From positions 1 through 44,793 of the forward strand of contig JALMLS010000233.1 in NCBI GenBank assembly GCA_038496445.1: 44,793 nucleotides of DNA, written 5' to 3'. The position numbers and the translations under genes were made by a program. The DNA is from Trichosphaerium sp. ATCC 40318 (lineage: Eukaryota > Discosea > Flabellinia > Trichosidae). The notes beneath the pieces are model-generated. The model saw only the letters and a program-made list of their open reading frames with translations. It was not told where the DNA came from and ran no database searches. Positions 11,321-23,023 of this stretch are shown here, piece by piece. Position 1 is the stretch's first letter. Each line of letters starts with the position of its first letter.

Positions 11321-12754
11321 TTTTACCCTTGTTAAACTGATCGCTTCGCTTTTTGTTTATTAATTTCTTTCCAACCGCAATAAATCCGCTATTTCAATAT
11401 CCTTTGGTGTCGCCCGCGCTTATCTAAGGACACCAGAAGCAAAAAAAAACCGATTGTTTTCTTTTTGTGGCAACCTAAACTGCTTGGTTAAAAACGCCAA
11501 CACCGTTGAGCTTTTTACGTTTTTCGTATCGCAAATTATCACACAGCGTACCTCACCAATGAATAGCCAAATTAACAAACTCAAATTTTTGTTGTAAGAA
11601 AAAAACACATGACGTCATACGAAATTCCGCGCTTTTTCAAATCATTGAGGCAACAACCCACTAACACAAAAATATCTTTCACTGGTACAATGCGCGTAAT
11701 GTGGTTTGTCATCCCAAATGCACATGCGGTTATTATTGTTACGCTTCTACAACACAAAGTTACCTAAGTTGACGCCAAACTATTGCAAGTTGTACAAACG
11801 CTACTAGATCCAAAAAGAGTTTGATGTTGTTCAACAGCAGAAATTGGATGCTTAATGAGTTGGCATCGCGCACACACGTGTAGATGTTGAGCTAAGCGCA
11901 GGTTCCTGATTAGTGTTTTATCCGAATATAAATCGTCAGTACACTGTTTTGCTAAAACCGCCTAACAACCACAACTATTTCTTGTTAGCATCTAACATGC
12001 GCCTTGTTAAAAATCTATCATGTGAATCTAAGTAGTGCTGCTTATAACCTTTGCCTCATCCAAAACAGTCATGTGTTCACCAGACTATGTATGACAAATG
12101 ATTAGATTTAACATAAAAGCACAGGTGTTGCATTCTCCAAAGCTGCAAATAATTCCACAACAGTAATCCCGTCACCCAATATAAATTGTAAGACGATTAT
12201 ATGCGAAAGTCGAACTTTATTTGTTTTGATGATTCTTTTTTTTTCTTTATTGTTAGGGCGTCCACAGCGACTAGCGCTAAGGACCTACCAAAAATTGCGT
12301 TGGGTGTAGAGTGCTTATCGCGCCCCCACTACACAGACCAAAAGCGAGTGCAAAGCTCTCGGCCACGTATAACAGCTGCACCTTCATGATCATGCTGCTG
12401 TCCAACCAGGTAAGTAAGATTTCGGTAACTAAACCCGGCTTTGAAAATTCGCGCAAAACAAAAAGAAATGGTGGTATTACCCTTCAATTTATGATTTTGA
12501 CAGCATAGGCTCCGCAACACCCACCAGAACACTTTATAGGCGCGTTACGGCAAAAATTACAAAAAAAATGTGTTTTATGAAATAAGAGCATGCACTACGC
12601 CTGTAATGATTGCTGGAAGTGCGTTGGCGCCATACGATTCGCTTGTAAACGAACAATAAAAAATTTGAAGGGTTTTACATAAAAATGTCACCACGGACGG
12701 CAACGTACGCCAATAATTGTTATAGTGGGTACGCAGCCTTTCCGTGCCGTACAT
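11321..12754. other. Long gap without a supported gene
   Basis: The stretch contains ORFs of 60-70 codons on both strands (near 11420-11608 and 12200-12530), but none joins to neighbours by consistent splicing or shows a recognisable motif. A pyrimidine tract ending TTATTGTTAG near 12256 looks like an acceptor on the plus strand and may be chance. A decayed gene or a non-coding transcript cannot be excluded. Confidence 0.35.
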
Positions 12755-13545
12755 TTATTTTTTTTTGGACAGCACTGCCTTTGCAAAAAAAAAAAAAAAA
12801 AAGGCGTGCGAAGATGGTTTTGATGGTAAAAAGAAGAAAATAGGGCTGACCTGCCTTAGTGTCAAGCATCCAATCGTAGCACGTCGTACCGGTCCCTTTA
12901 AAGTATCAATCTGGGACACGTGAATGTGCAATGAAGGATAAATAAACAAAGTTTCAAGCCTTACCATACAGCGAGCCCTCACCTTAGCTCCTGCGTACTT
13001 ACACTATTTTACTTACAATATATATATTTTTTTAACCTGACGCACTTCTCTTCCCTGCAATGACTTTTGATGCAAGTATTCCTTTTTTTTTTATGTTGGT
13101 GGTTGCGTGTAACAACAAGTTAAGTATTTTTCTTACCCGACGCTCACCTCCGTTATATTTGGCTTTTTACTAAAGTGGTGCCAAGCCCCTCTTTTTTTTT
13201 ACAATATTTCCAAAGGGCAAACTTACAATGCCTTCAAAAATAAACTTACATGGACGTTGCCTTCTTGTGTTGTGTCTGAAAGCAGTGCGGATAAAATGGG
13301 CGTCTCCAACGGCCGCGGTTCCACCCGCACAAAAGTCGATCGGTAATTCGTCTCGCAGCTGCGGCTACTTTAACATCGTCGACCAATTATTGTAATTTGG
13401 ATTGCAGCACGCTCCTACAACGGTTTTAATAAAAACAGTCTTGATTTTTTGAGCAACCCACAAATATTGTTCAGCGGGCATAAAAAGTACGTACGTTCGT
13501 AGCCAGCATGTTTCGGGTTTACCACGAAAGGTATTCCTCACGCCG
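12755..13545 (-). CDS. Unrecognised multi-exon gene, C-terminal exons only
   Basis: Three minus-strand segments look coding and have usable splice sites: one with RVEPRPLETPILSALLSD ending at a GTAAGT donor (about 13256), a short exon GAKVRARCM, then IDTLKGPVRRATIGCLTLRQ, and a last short exon ending AVLSKKK at TAA 12755-12757. The junctions between the last three exons keep frame. Upstream, MARREEYLSW (from about 13545) may be the start, but the exon joining it to the rest contains stops in every simple splice model. The gene may be damaged, misread, or shorter than given. No family was recognised. The conserved look of TLKGPVRRATIG suggests a real protein. Confidence 0.4.
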
Positions 13546-13836
13546 AGCCATCAGCAAATCGGCTTTTCGTTTACCTACGTAGTTAGCAAAAATTGCGGTT
13601 CGTACTCTTTGTGGCTATTAGGTGACGCAGAAAAAATATTTGACTGTTGTAGAATTGTATCGGGTTTTTTTTTTGATGTTGAGGCTTTTGGACTTGTCTT
13701 TGTTCAATAGAATTCCTCGCGCTTTTTGACAAATACAAACCATAATGTCAGGTTCTATGCCAGGAATTTAGATGCGGTAAAAGGTGAGTTATTGTTTATT
13801 TACAACCAATCGCAATTGAACATTTTGAAACCACAT

Positions 13837-15128
13837 TCACATCAGAGAACAAGCACCATCCTTGCCACCAGGAACGGAAGGGAACACAGGGTATCCTTGT
13901 CCATCAAACTGAATGTCAGGTGTGAGTTCTTTTAACAGATCTGTAGGTGGTTGACCGTGGCTTTGCATCTACAAGAGCGTTAAACACAAAACAAAACACT
14001 CAAAGAGTTGACAGATACCTTTTGTAGTAAGCCCATTATGTCGTCGAATTCGGCATTGTTGTCATAAGCTGCAAGAATTTCCTGAAGAACTTCAAATTGC
14101 TTTTCGTAGCTGGAGTACTCCTCTGCTGTGAGCTTGTCTTTGTTCGCTTTCAAGTACTCAGGGTACTATACATACACGTCAATTTGAAATGGTTGTATAA
14201 GCAATAATAAACTGTTAAACGCACCTTGTTACCTAACTCTTTGAGCGGCTCCTGAAGAATGTCCTTAGACATCAATTGTTGCATCATATTTTGCATGACA
14301 CCTTTTAAAAAAAAAATGGATTGTCAGTACTGACAAGAATGCATTGGCAGTACCTTGCAGAGAGTCGTTGTTTTCCCAGTCTCCAAGAAACGATTCAACG
14401 AGTTTGTCGACATCTGGTTCGCCACCTCCTTGCGTTTGCTTGGTACACGAGTTAGCGAGGGAACGATAGTCCGTTAACAAGGAGTAATCCGGCAAAAAAA
14501 AAAAAAACAAACACAAAATGTCATTGACACATGAAATAAACAAGTACCTCAAGTTTTTCTCTGTTGGCTTCAATTTCTTCTAAAGCTTTGTTGATTGTTT
14601 GCTGTAGGCTGTCATTTAGTTTCTCTTCTTTTTGCTCCTTTTCTTTTCTCTCTTCCTCTCTTGTCCATTGTGTTACCTCTGACGCTACATTGCGAGTATT
14701 ATTTTTCCAACGAAAAAACAGAAAAAAAAATAAACATATTGGTGTTGAGCCAATTTTGTACATTCACCTTTCGAGGCTTCAAAAAACGTACCAAGTTCTT
14801 TCAGTTCCTTCAAAGCTTCCTTGTCACCATTCTCCACTTTTTGTAAAAGATGTTTCATTCCTGCTTTTACACCGCGAGCTACTTTGTGGGTCTTATCTAT
14901 TTCCATTTCGTCCACCTACATAATTTTTAGAGCCAGTGCAGCGAAAATGACGAAAAAACACTCAAGTACAGGTGGTGTGGCGTCTTTTTCTGTTTGCGGT
15001 GCAGTAGCGCTACGTTTTTCGAGATCATCAAAGTCATTTAACGAGTCTGTGGGTTATGGTAAGTTTTTCGTTCCCAAACTAACCGTGCCGTTAAGAAGAG
15101 CTTCCAAATCATCCATATCGGGTTCCAT
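13837..15128 (-). CDS. PEX19: Peroxisomal biogenesis factor 19 (PEX19)
   Basis: PEX19 is the cytosolic chaperone and import receptor for peroxisomal membrane proteins, docking on PEX3. The N-terminus is MEPDMDDLEALLNG, resembling the PEX3-binding region, followed by acidic/helical sequence, and then the family signature GVMQNMMQQLMSKDILQEPL with KELGNKYPEYLKANKDKL. The protein ends PPTDLLKELTPDIQFDGQGY...GKDGACSLM. The final CSLM is a CaaX prenylation box, as in other PEX19 proteins where it is farnesylated. There are about seven introns, the first only about 35 nt (GTTTGG donor). The start ATG is at 15126-15128 and the stop TGA at 13837-13839. Full-length, no defects seen. It is followed on the same strand by an unresolved gene and preceded by MIX23. 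Confidence 0.95.
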
Positions 15129-15358
15129 GATGACAGACGCTGCGTTGTAGCACTTTTAATTTATTGTTTGAAATTGGCTGAAAATATTCACAATTCGCAT
15201 TTTTCAATAAACGTAAAACTCGGCCTAAACTAACTTGTAACGGACTTTATAAACCAACAATACGTTTCAATTATATTTATGGTACGAGTGTTGCTTGGCC
15301 CAGTCAGCAATTTGTAAATTGTGGTTCAAGGTGTCACTTTTTTTTTTGTTTATCAATG

Positions 15359-16121
15359 TTACAAGTTTTTTGGTTTTCTTCGTGGTATGCGAAAAGAAGA
15401 ACATTTAGATGTGAACACCTTGCGAATAGAGTCTGCTAATATTTTTTCCACTGTCAGTTCGGACTTTAGTAGGTCTAATTGCTTTCTACAGATCGGGAAG
15501 TTAGCAGGGTAAATTTCATTTTGTGACATGTGTCAAACTTTTTTGACGAAGGAAATAGGTCAACACGCACTTTGCTACGTTAATTTCTTTTGAAGGGTAG
15601 TTATCTTCCTCTAATTCTATCACTTCCTGCTCCATAACCGAAATACATTTGTTTATGCACCTTTTGACTTTTGGTTAGGACATAAAAGAGAGCAATTGAT
15701 GGTATATTTGACAGCCAATGGTGGGCAGGCCCGCATACCTGTCCCTGTAGTTGAACTCTTCAGTAAAAGCTTCCCACAGGTTTTTACAGCGTGTGGGGTC
15801 ATTATCTGCTTTGTTTAATTCAATATTAACCTTGTCATCTACCTTCCTAACGTCGGTGAGTACAACGCAGTTACATCACAATTTTCTAGTGCTTGTCCGC
15901 TTCGCGTCGTTTTTTGAGCTCATTTAAATCAAAAAAAGTTCGAAACAAACGTAATTGACCACCAAAGGGCCGTATACGCACCTTTTTTGGAGTAAGAAAC
16001 GTTTAAACGTCGTAAAGTGCCAGCAAGGCAAATTGTTGAACTCTTCCTCATTCTCTTTGGCATAATTGGAAGAGACATATACAGGGATACGTTTCAACGG
16101 AGACTCTCCTAGTCCTTCCAT
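15359..16121 (-). CDS. MIX23: MIX23 (CCDC58) homologue, mitochondrial intermembrane space
   Basis: MIX23 is a small helical, cysteine-containing protein of the mitochondrial intermembrane space that affects protein import. The spliced protein has FTTFKRFLLQ followed by VDDKVNIELNKA, then TRCKNLWEAFTEEFNYRDR, CINKCISVM, and KSELTVEKILADSIRKVF with TSKCSSF. These align by eye with the human order: IDD...ELN, TCK.L, SRDR, a second Cys 20 residues on, SELNVEEV and KVF..RC. Exon joins keep frame with donors GTGCGT, GTATGC and GTGCGT. The N-terminus is longer than in animals by about 20 residues (MEGLGESPLKRIPVYV). The start ATG is at 16119-16121 and the stop TAA at 15359-15361. Confidence 0.85.
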
Positions 16122-16407
16122 GCCGTTGTAGCGTAGGTGCCCGTTCGTATTTTTTTTTTACACTTTTTTAAAAGAAGAAAAGCAACGACTTTCACTCAGT
16201 GATTGCACGTGTGTTATACTGCAAACAACTGTAGTCACGTAACGTATCCCACGTTCCTGCGAGTACGTGCTATAAAAAACACTGAACATAGCCGTGTACA
16301 ACATACTTTATACACTACTTTTTAAAATTGAAGAATGGTTTACAACAATTTGGTATCATTGTATTGCTCATAAAATCACTGTCATTGACAAGCACGTATA
16401 ATTTACA

Positions 16408-17085
16408 TCAAATATTTTCTGTGCCTTTCAATACACCACCCTCGAAGTGTTTTATCTCGATCTTCTTGCCAGCCATATTCCATGAAGTTGACGGGCCATT
16501 TCTAACATCTTCTTTGTAAAAGGTTTCCTCCCATAGAGTTCCGGAATTTGGATAGTAGCATCTATACAATCCATGACGTTTTCCAAATTTGTACTCGCTC
16601 GAAGATATTAGCGTGCCAGCCTCATTCCACCGTTTAGATTTACCATGCCTCTTGCCCTCTACATACGTGCAAACCTCCCACAACTTGGTATTATCGAAAA
16701 AGCGCGTATATTCTCCATGTAGCTTACCTTGTGCGAAGTAGCAACGCACGTGCAGTTCGCCATTCGCGTGCCAAGCCTTGTATTCTCCTTCCTGTGACCC
16801 ATGTGTATAACTAAAATTTTCCCACGGACCACCGTTTGGTCGCTGGCAACTGAAATTTCCCGTTTTGACACCATGTTCGAAACGTATTGTCTGTCGTAAC
16901 ACGCCATTCTCGTGGTACCGTTTCCACATGCCATGTTTCCTCATTTCACTATCAAATCTCGTCCCTAGGGCGAGCGAAAGGCACAAGGTAGACCATTTGA
17001 CTGACACTTCAGGGTCAAGGCCAACGATAATTAGGTGAAGTTCTGGAGGAAGAGCAAGCAGCCTGAGAGACTCTTTTAGTAACAT
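16408..17085 (-). CDS. F-box-like protein with MORN-variant repeats, intronless
   Basis: This is a 225-residue single-exon ORF. The N-terminus (LALPPELHLIIVGLDPEV) looks like a short F-box. The rest is built of about seven 22-25-residue units of the MORN_2/YwqK type: WKRYHENGVLRQ, YKAWHANGELHVR, YTRFFDNTKLWEV, SKRWNEAGTLISS, YRCYYPNSGTLWEE and STSWNMAGKKIE, each preceded by GKxHG-like turns. Such proteins occur in amoebae and in several large DNA viruses of amoebae. An F-box would dock on an SCF ubiquitin ligase with the repeats as substrate arm, but that is inference. Lack of introns contrasts with most neighbours and fits retroposition or horizontal gain. Confidence 0.8.
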   Translation of the reverse strand: MLLKESLRLLALPPELHLIIVGLDPEVSVKWSTLCLSLALGTRFDSEMRKHGMWKRYHENGVLRQTIRFEHGVKTGNFSCQRPNGGPWENFSYTHGSQEGEYKAWHANGELHVRCYFAQGKLHGEYTRFFDNTKLWEVCTYVEGKRHGKSKRWNEAGTLISSSEYKFGKRHGLYRCYYPNSGTLWEETFYKEDVRNGPSTSWNMAGKKIEIKHFEGGVLKGTENI

Positions 17086-17467
17086 TGTTACCGGTTTTTA
17101 TAAAACGTTATTACCCTGAGCCACAAAAATCATCTTTTGGTGTTTCTTGTTGCATCTTGTGCTGAAAAGACCGGTCGGGATTATAAAGAGAGTGTAATCA
17201 ATTGTTTTTGGTTCAAACTGTATAGTACTTCCGAAAAACCTTATAACACAATCTGTGAGATACAGTTAACGCTGTTTTTGAAGTAAACTAAAGCCATTGT
17301 TTTGCTTAACGTTTTTTCAAGCCGAGTCAAAAAAAACCAAACCGAAATATCTACGGACTTTTTTTTTCGTATAAACGTTGAACATAACTCAAAATTTCTT
17401 ACGAGTGTTGGAACACTTCAGCGACATTTCTCACCATCGTTAATCCAACTTGCAATTCTTTCACACA

Positions 17468-20400
17468 ATGCAACTCTCTGTTGCTACCTTTAAAAGTTTT
17501 GTACTACTCATAATAGGCCTCGTTGCCATATCCAATGCAACAAGAGAGCTTTTTCCATACGACCCTGTGGCCAACAACCGTGTACGCTAAAAAGAATTTT
17601 CAGAAGCGTGCGCTAACGAAACGTTTTCGGTATTAGGCGATCGTTGTAAGCGGTAATGCACGATTTACAGTCCTTACAACACAATTAATTCGCATGGAGT
17701 ACTCCGCTAGCGGAAAGTTCGAGGATCGCGCTACAGTCGCTGTTTGTACGTAATCAGGCTCTCTGTGGCATTTTTATTTTGATTTTTTCACAAAATTCTG
17801 TACTTTCCAAGCAATTCTCTACTTTTCCCCTTCGCAACCTTACTTCTCAACCATTCCTTGTTTTTCAGTACCAGATAAAATTCTTCCGTTTTAAACCACA
17901 TCTTCTCTTATTTTGGCGATTGGTTTCTCCATCTCCAATACCCCCTAACGCTGGGGTCCTTATTACGTTGTGCTAAATCGCGTTTTTAGATCAACGTAAC
18001 CTCACTGTGCCTAAGTTCTCCTCGAAAGTCTCGAACGGAGTTCTTACCATTACCACAGACGCTTTGAGCTTGAGTTACACCACTGGCACTAAATTCTCAC
18101 GCAGTACACTATCTATCAAGTCGGCTTCTGGTGCTTTCCAAAATTGGGATTACAGCTTGAAAAACAAGGATGCCAGGTAAATAGAACCGCACCAAATGAA
18201 TGGTAGTGTGTCACATTATGTTAACTCTCCTCTCCCAGGAATTTGTTTGGCACAATCAGAAGTTTGGATGTTCTCATGGCAGAACCACTCAACTGCACTT
18301 TGAATAAGGACAAACGTGTTCACGACGAATCGTTACATTGCGAATGGGGTCTATTTTCTCGTGACGGTTGGGCATTGCTCGATGATCAACAAAATTGGGG
18401 TCTTACGAAAGGCTTTTTCTGGGATTCCATGAACACTGACGATGTAGATTTGTATTTCTTTGGTCATGGCGTTGACTACAAAAAAGCTATCAGCGACTAC
18501 CAACTCATTGGAGGTAAAGTAGCGATGGTACGTATACAAACAAGCAGATCTGTAGAGAAATAAATGTCTAAAAATTATTTTTTAGGTTCCAAGATATGCG
18601 CTTGGTACTTGGTGGTCCATCTGGATGAACTACAATCAATATGATGTTAAAAATGTAGTTGAAGATTATACCAACAACGGTATGCCTTTGGATGTATATA
18701 TTTTGGACATGGACTGGCACACAAAACAAGGTACGATTTTATTTTATACCATTATTGCTGAAATGTAAGTACTTACTGTAAAACAGGATGGGGTGGTTAC
18801 ACGTTTGATAGACGATTGTTCCCTCACCCTGAGAACGCTCTCGGTTGGCTACACAGCAAAGGTCTTCATACAGGCGCTAACTTGCATGATGACTCTGGTG
18901 TCAGAGTAAATGAAGACTCCTACGCCGATATTGCCCGCGCAGTTGGTTTCAACACAACTGGTGGAAAAACAATTCCATTCACAATCATAAATGAAACATA
19001 CATGAACGCTGTAGAAGACTACGCTCTCTTGCCAAATGAGAAATTAGGCATGGATCTATGGTGGATAGGTACCACTTTTTAATCTAAACATTTGGGCCAG
19101 CACTTACGCAACATTCAGATTGGCAACAAGGTGGCACTCAAGGTAACAGCAAAGGCGGTAAACAAAATCCTACCATCGGCCTAAACCAAGCCCGTGGCAC
19201 TGACAACTTGCGCCGTGGTAATCCAGAGCGCGATATTATCCTCGCTAGATTTGGCGGTATGGGAAGCCACAGGTACAAATAACTTTCGTATTTCTTGTAA
19301 CCATGTTTCCAAATGATGTCAAACATCTAACTCTTCAAAAGGTATCAAGTTGGCTTTTCTGGTGATGTAGAACAAGTAACATGGACCTCTTTGGCTTACC
19401 AACCGTACTTCACTCTGACAGCGTCCAATGTCCTATACGGTTACTGGTCTCATGGTGCGTTATTAACGCTCATTAAACATAATTTTTTCTAACACTTGCC
19501 ATAGATATTGTTGCACCAAACGATTGGGATCATGAACAGCACACACGCTGGATTCAATGGGGTACTTTCTCCCCTATCTTCCGTACTCATGACAGAGGAA
19601 TGTCCGCTGGTACTTGTGCCAACTCCGATCCAGTATCTACTTGTGCCACTGTTGCACCTTGGAAGGTAAACACAAATCAACTTTGAATCTATTTGTCGCT
19701 AACAACTACTCCAAGGTACCTCCTCGCTATGTTGCCATCAACCGTGAAGCTATGGTTAACAGAGCCAAGCTCATTCCATACATGTACAATGCACTTCGTG
19801 AGGCTTATGACACTGGTTTGTCTATAATACGCCCAATGTATTACTACTATCCAAACGAAGAGATGGCATATTCAGCCAACGCAAAGGGTGATTTCCCACA
19901 GTACTTCTTTGGTGCTGATATGATTGTTTCACCAATTGTTGCCCCTGCTGACGCAGGCAGTGATATGGCGTCCCAATCTATTTGGGTACCTCCAGGCAAT
20001 TGGTTTGAACGTAACACTGGTGTAATGCACCAAGGTCCTAAAGTCATCACGCAGAAATACGACTTGAGCGAAATACCAGTATTCGTACGTGCTGGTGCTG
20101 TTATTCCAGAGATTCCAGTAATTACTGGAGATACTTTGGGTCTTGCTGAGCGCCAATACACATCATTGGTACTCAATGTTTTCCCTGGCCAAAAGCAAGG
20201 ATACACCACAATCTATGAAGATGATGGTGCCACTGTCAAGTATTTGGATGGAGCTTCAGCTACAACAACTGTAGATTACATACTCAATGATGATGAAACC
20301 AAGATGAGCGTCTCTGTATCTTCTTCAGGCAGCTACCCAGAGTTTCCATCAAGCCGCGACTACGAGCTTGTGCTCTTCAACAGGTTACCTCTCGTTTCCT

Positions 20401-21457
20401 GTTCTGTCAATGGAAAACAAATCGAATACTCTGCATTCGGCGGAGAGAATACGTGGCATTATGATGGATCACGTATGGCTGTTGTCGTTGAGACATCATC
20501 TTTGAGTACCGCCAACAAGGTAAGTACTCAAGAAATTTAAATGACAATGTTTTAACTTTTTTTTCCTGAATAGGTTACTATTGATGTTCAATTCACCCAA
20601 GCAACCGTTAGCTTGGATGGCCTCCGTGGCAAATTTTATCATGCCAACCTTGCCAAGCGTAACTTAGATGCATCTAGAGTAACTCCTGGTGCTCACAGCA
20701 TCAACGGTGGTGCTATCTCAGTAGCAGCTGCTGCAGGTGAAGAACTATCTTTCCTAGCAGGAAAAGATATGAAGCAGTTCATCCAAACAGTAACTAACTA
20801 CGATTTCTTGTACAAATCTGCATACTCAGAAGTCAACACTTTGAAACCAGCTCAAGCTAATGCATTTGTCCAACTTTGGGATGAAAAGAGGTTTGTTCTT
20901 TTTAGTTTAATGCAGTGAAATTAACATATCCGTTTAGAAAAGATAACTGCTTGTGTGGTTCTGGTACTTGCTTCTATTTGAACGCAAACTATGTACACAT
21001 GCGTATTGAAGGTTACATGCCAGACAAGGATGCAGCTGATGTAGTCCAATTGAACGGTTACTACTCTGTTGATGATACTGATAATCTCGCTTCAACAGAC
21101 ACACGTATCATCAAACCAGGATACACATTTTCCTTTGGTGACGGTTACGTCTTCACTAAGCAAAAACCAAACACAGTACCACTTCAATTGTACTTCAGCG
21201 CAGAGAGAAATGACTACATGAGCGTAGCATCCGATGAGGGTACGTAGCATCTTATGAAAACCCACTTCTTTCCGATAGCCATTTTATGTAGTTTTCGCTG
21301 ACAACTTTTAGGTATCGAGTATGCCTCAATCAGTGGATACAAGCTTGTCGATTCCAACTTGGGATATGTCTACAAACAAACTGTAGCTCTTAAAGAGCAA
21401 CAAGTGAACAACAAACGCTGGGCACACTCTATGGCACTTCTTGAGAGTGCATTGTAA
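17468..21457 (+). CDS. Secreted glycoside hydrolase family 31 (alpha-glucosidase-like)
   Basis: This is a GH31 enzyme cleaving alpha-linked glycosides (alpha-glucosidase or a related specificity). A signal peptide (FKSFVLLIIGLVAISNA) starts it. The N-terminal beta domain follows (ARFTVLTTQLIRMEYS), then the barrel: LGTWWSIWMNYNQYD, VYILDMDWH, GLHTGANLHDD, MDLWWIDWQQGG with the probable nucleophile Asp after WWI (codon split by an intron), GFSGDVEQVTW, YGYWSHDI with the probable acid/base Asp, and WIQWGTFSPIFRTHDRG. The C-terminal beta sandwich (IWVPPGNWFERNTG, IPVFVRAGAVIP, YTTIYEDDG) is followed by an extra C-terminal region with CLCGSGTCFYLNANYV. There are roughly a dozen introns, the longest (17746-17989) about 240 nt. 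The start ATG is 17468-17470 and the stop TAA 21455-21457. At about 1,000 residues it is at the long end for the family; the exact substrate cannot be read. Confidence 0.93.
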
Positions 21458-21529
21458 AAAATACAAAATCAAAACACATTAACACAAAAACTCAATTTTA
21501 CAAATAAACAACTGATTGTAACAGTATTA

Positions 21530-22654
21530 TTAAAGTACAGTTAAATTACTTCCTAAAGCTTCCAACCCTTTTTGTGTTACTGCAGTTCCATTAACATCAA
21601 CTGTTTTAACACCTATCAGTTCTTTAATTCCAGCATCTGTGATATTACATCCTTCCATTCTTATCTCGTGAACGCCTTTCAAAGCCTTTATACCCTTGTC
21701 TGTAATCTTTTTACAAAAGCTAAGGTTTATACTATGAACACCAGCCAATGAAGCAATTCCTTTATCAGTTATATTAACACAACTTGACATCTTAATTGTA
21801 TGAACGCCAGAAAGAGCAGAAATACCTTCATCAGTAACTTTTTTGTTGTTATTCAAAATGATCTTATTAACACCTGCCAAAGCTTTAAATCCCCTATCTG
21901 TAACATCAACACAACCACACATGAGTACAATATGTGCACCAGCAAGTGCTACAACGCCATCATCAGATATATTACAAAAAGACAAGTTTATACTGTGAAC
22001 ACCAGCCAATGCTTTTATACCTTCATTTGTGATACGTTTACACCACCTGACATTTATGTCATGAACGCCAGCAAGTGCTTTTAAGCCTTCATCTGTAATA
22101 CCATTACACCACGCTAGATTAATGGTATGAACGCCAGCCAAAGCCTTTAAACCCTCGTCAGTCACTTGACGGGAATCTGAAATGTTAATTGTGTGAATAC
22201 CAGCTAACTCCTTGATACCTTTATCAGTTATGTTAGCGCACGCGCTCAAGTTTATAGAGTATACGCCTGAAAGTGCTTTTAAGCCTTCATCTGTAACTTG
22301 CGTATTTGTCAGATTAATGGTATGTACTCCTTTTAAAGCACTTATACCGTCGTCTGTAAGAAATCTGCACCAGCAAAGGGATACACGACGTATCCCTGCC
22401 AAATATTTTATGCTTTCGTCTCTTACGTTCTCAAAGGTACTTACATCGACGTAAGTGTTCTTGAGAAGCGGCGGATTTTTGCGGAATGCTAGAATTGATG
22501 TGTGGTTGTTGAGGCGGACTTTGCCGTATCCTACGTGGCTGTGGACTACTCTTAATAGCAGCCAGCATGTTTGAGCTGCAGTGAATCGCGATGAAGACGC
22601 CAAGAATCTCAGAATAACAGCAATTATTTCTACAGGTAGATTCGTAATTGTCAT
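21530..22654 (-). CDS. F-box protein with leucine-rich repeats, intronless
   Basis: This 374-residue single-exon protein starts with an F-box (NLPVEIIAVILRFLASSS) and continues as about 11 cysteine-containing LRRs of 22-24 residues. Each has the pattern GVHTINLSxC..ITDEGLKALA, as in SKP2/FBXL-type and Dictyostelium/amoeba F-box proteins. It probably recruits substrates to an SCF ubiquitin ligase. The repeats are unusually alike (LAGVHTINL, LAGVHSINLSFC, LAGVHDINVRWC), which points to recent internal expansion. The start is ATG 22652-22654, with the stop facing the GH31 stop 73 bp away (convergent). Antisense fragments of the same repeat type occur at 37681-37812 and 39470-39665. Confidence 0.88.
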   Translation of the reverse strand: MTITNLPVEIIAVILRFLASSSRFTAAQTCWLLLRVVHSHVGYGKVRLNNHTSILAFRKNPPLLKNTYVDVSTFENVRDESIKYLAGIRRVSLCWCRFLTDDGISALKGVHTINLTNTQVTDEGLKALSGVYSINLSACANITDKGIKELAGIHTINISDSRQVTDEGLKALAGVHTINLAWCNGITDEGLKALAGVHDINVRWCKRITNEGIKALAGVHSINLSFCNISDDGVVALAGAHIVLMCGCVDVTDRGFKALAGVNKIILNNNKKVTDEGISALSGVHTIKMSSCVNITDKGIASLAGVHSINLSFCKKITDKGIKALKGVHEIRMEGCNITDAGIKELIGVKTVDVNGTAVTQKGLEALGSNLTVL

Positions 22655-23023
22655 CGTTGTGCTGAAGTCCTAGACGTCAAACTGGTAAATTTTGGCAATT
22701 GATGATCTAACGAAGCAATAACTGCTCTCCAGACGCACGAATACGCAATAAAGGGTTTTAAAGTCGTGCTGGAGTGCTTAATGGCTAAAACGCAATTGTT
22801 TTAGAAACACTAAGCTCCACGAGCTGGTTGGTGAAGTATACGTACGTATGGCGTATATTAGTGTGTAAATGTAACTTATTAATCAAATGTGGTCACAAGA
22901 AAGGTTGAACGAAACAGTGAACGTTTAATTTTTTTTGCGTTTATTTTTTGACTGGTAAATAATCAACATAATTCTTATCAACAGCTTTTTGTACAGTACA
23001 AGGGCCTCACGTTGAAGCTGTGA
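22655..23023. other. Intergenic between LRR and GST genes
   Basis: This 369-bp gap lies upstream of the F-box/LRR gene and downstream of the GST gene, both on the minus strand. It should hold the LRR promoter and the GST 3' end. No ORF or repeat of note was seen. Confidence 0.4.

Noticed and set aside
12201-12532. Overlapping ORFs on both strands, one with a signal-peptide-like start on the minus strand (MIMKVQLLYVAESFALAF)
   Set aside because: No splice-consistent extension, no recognisable family and conflicting frames; likely chance in a gene-poor gap.
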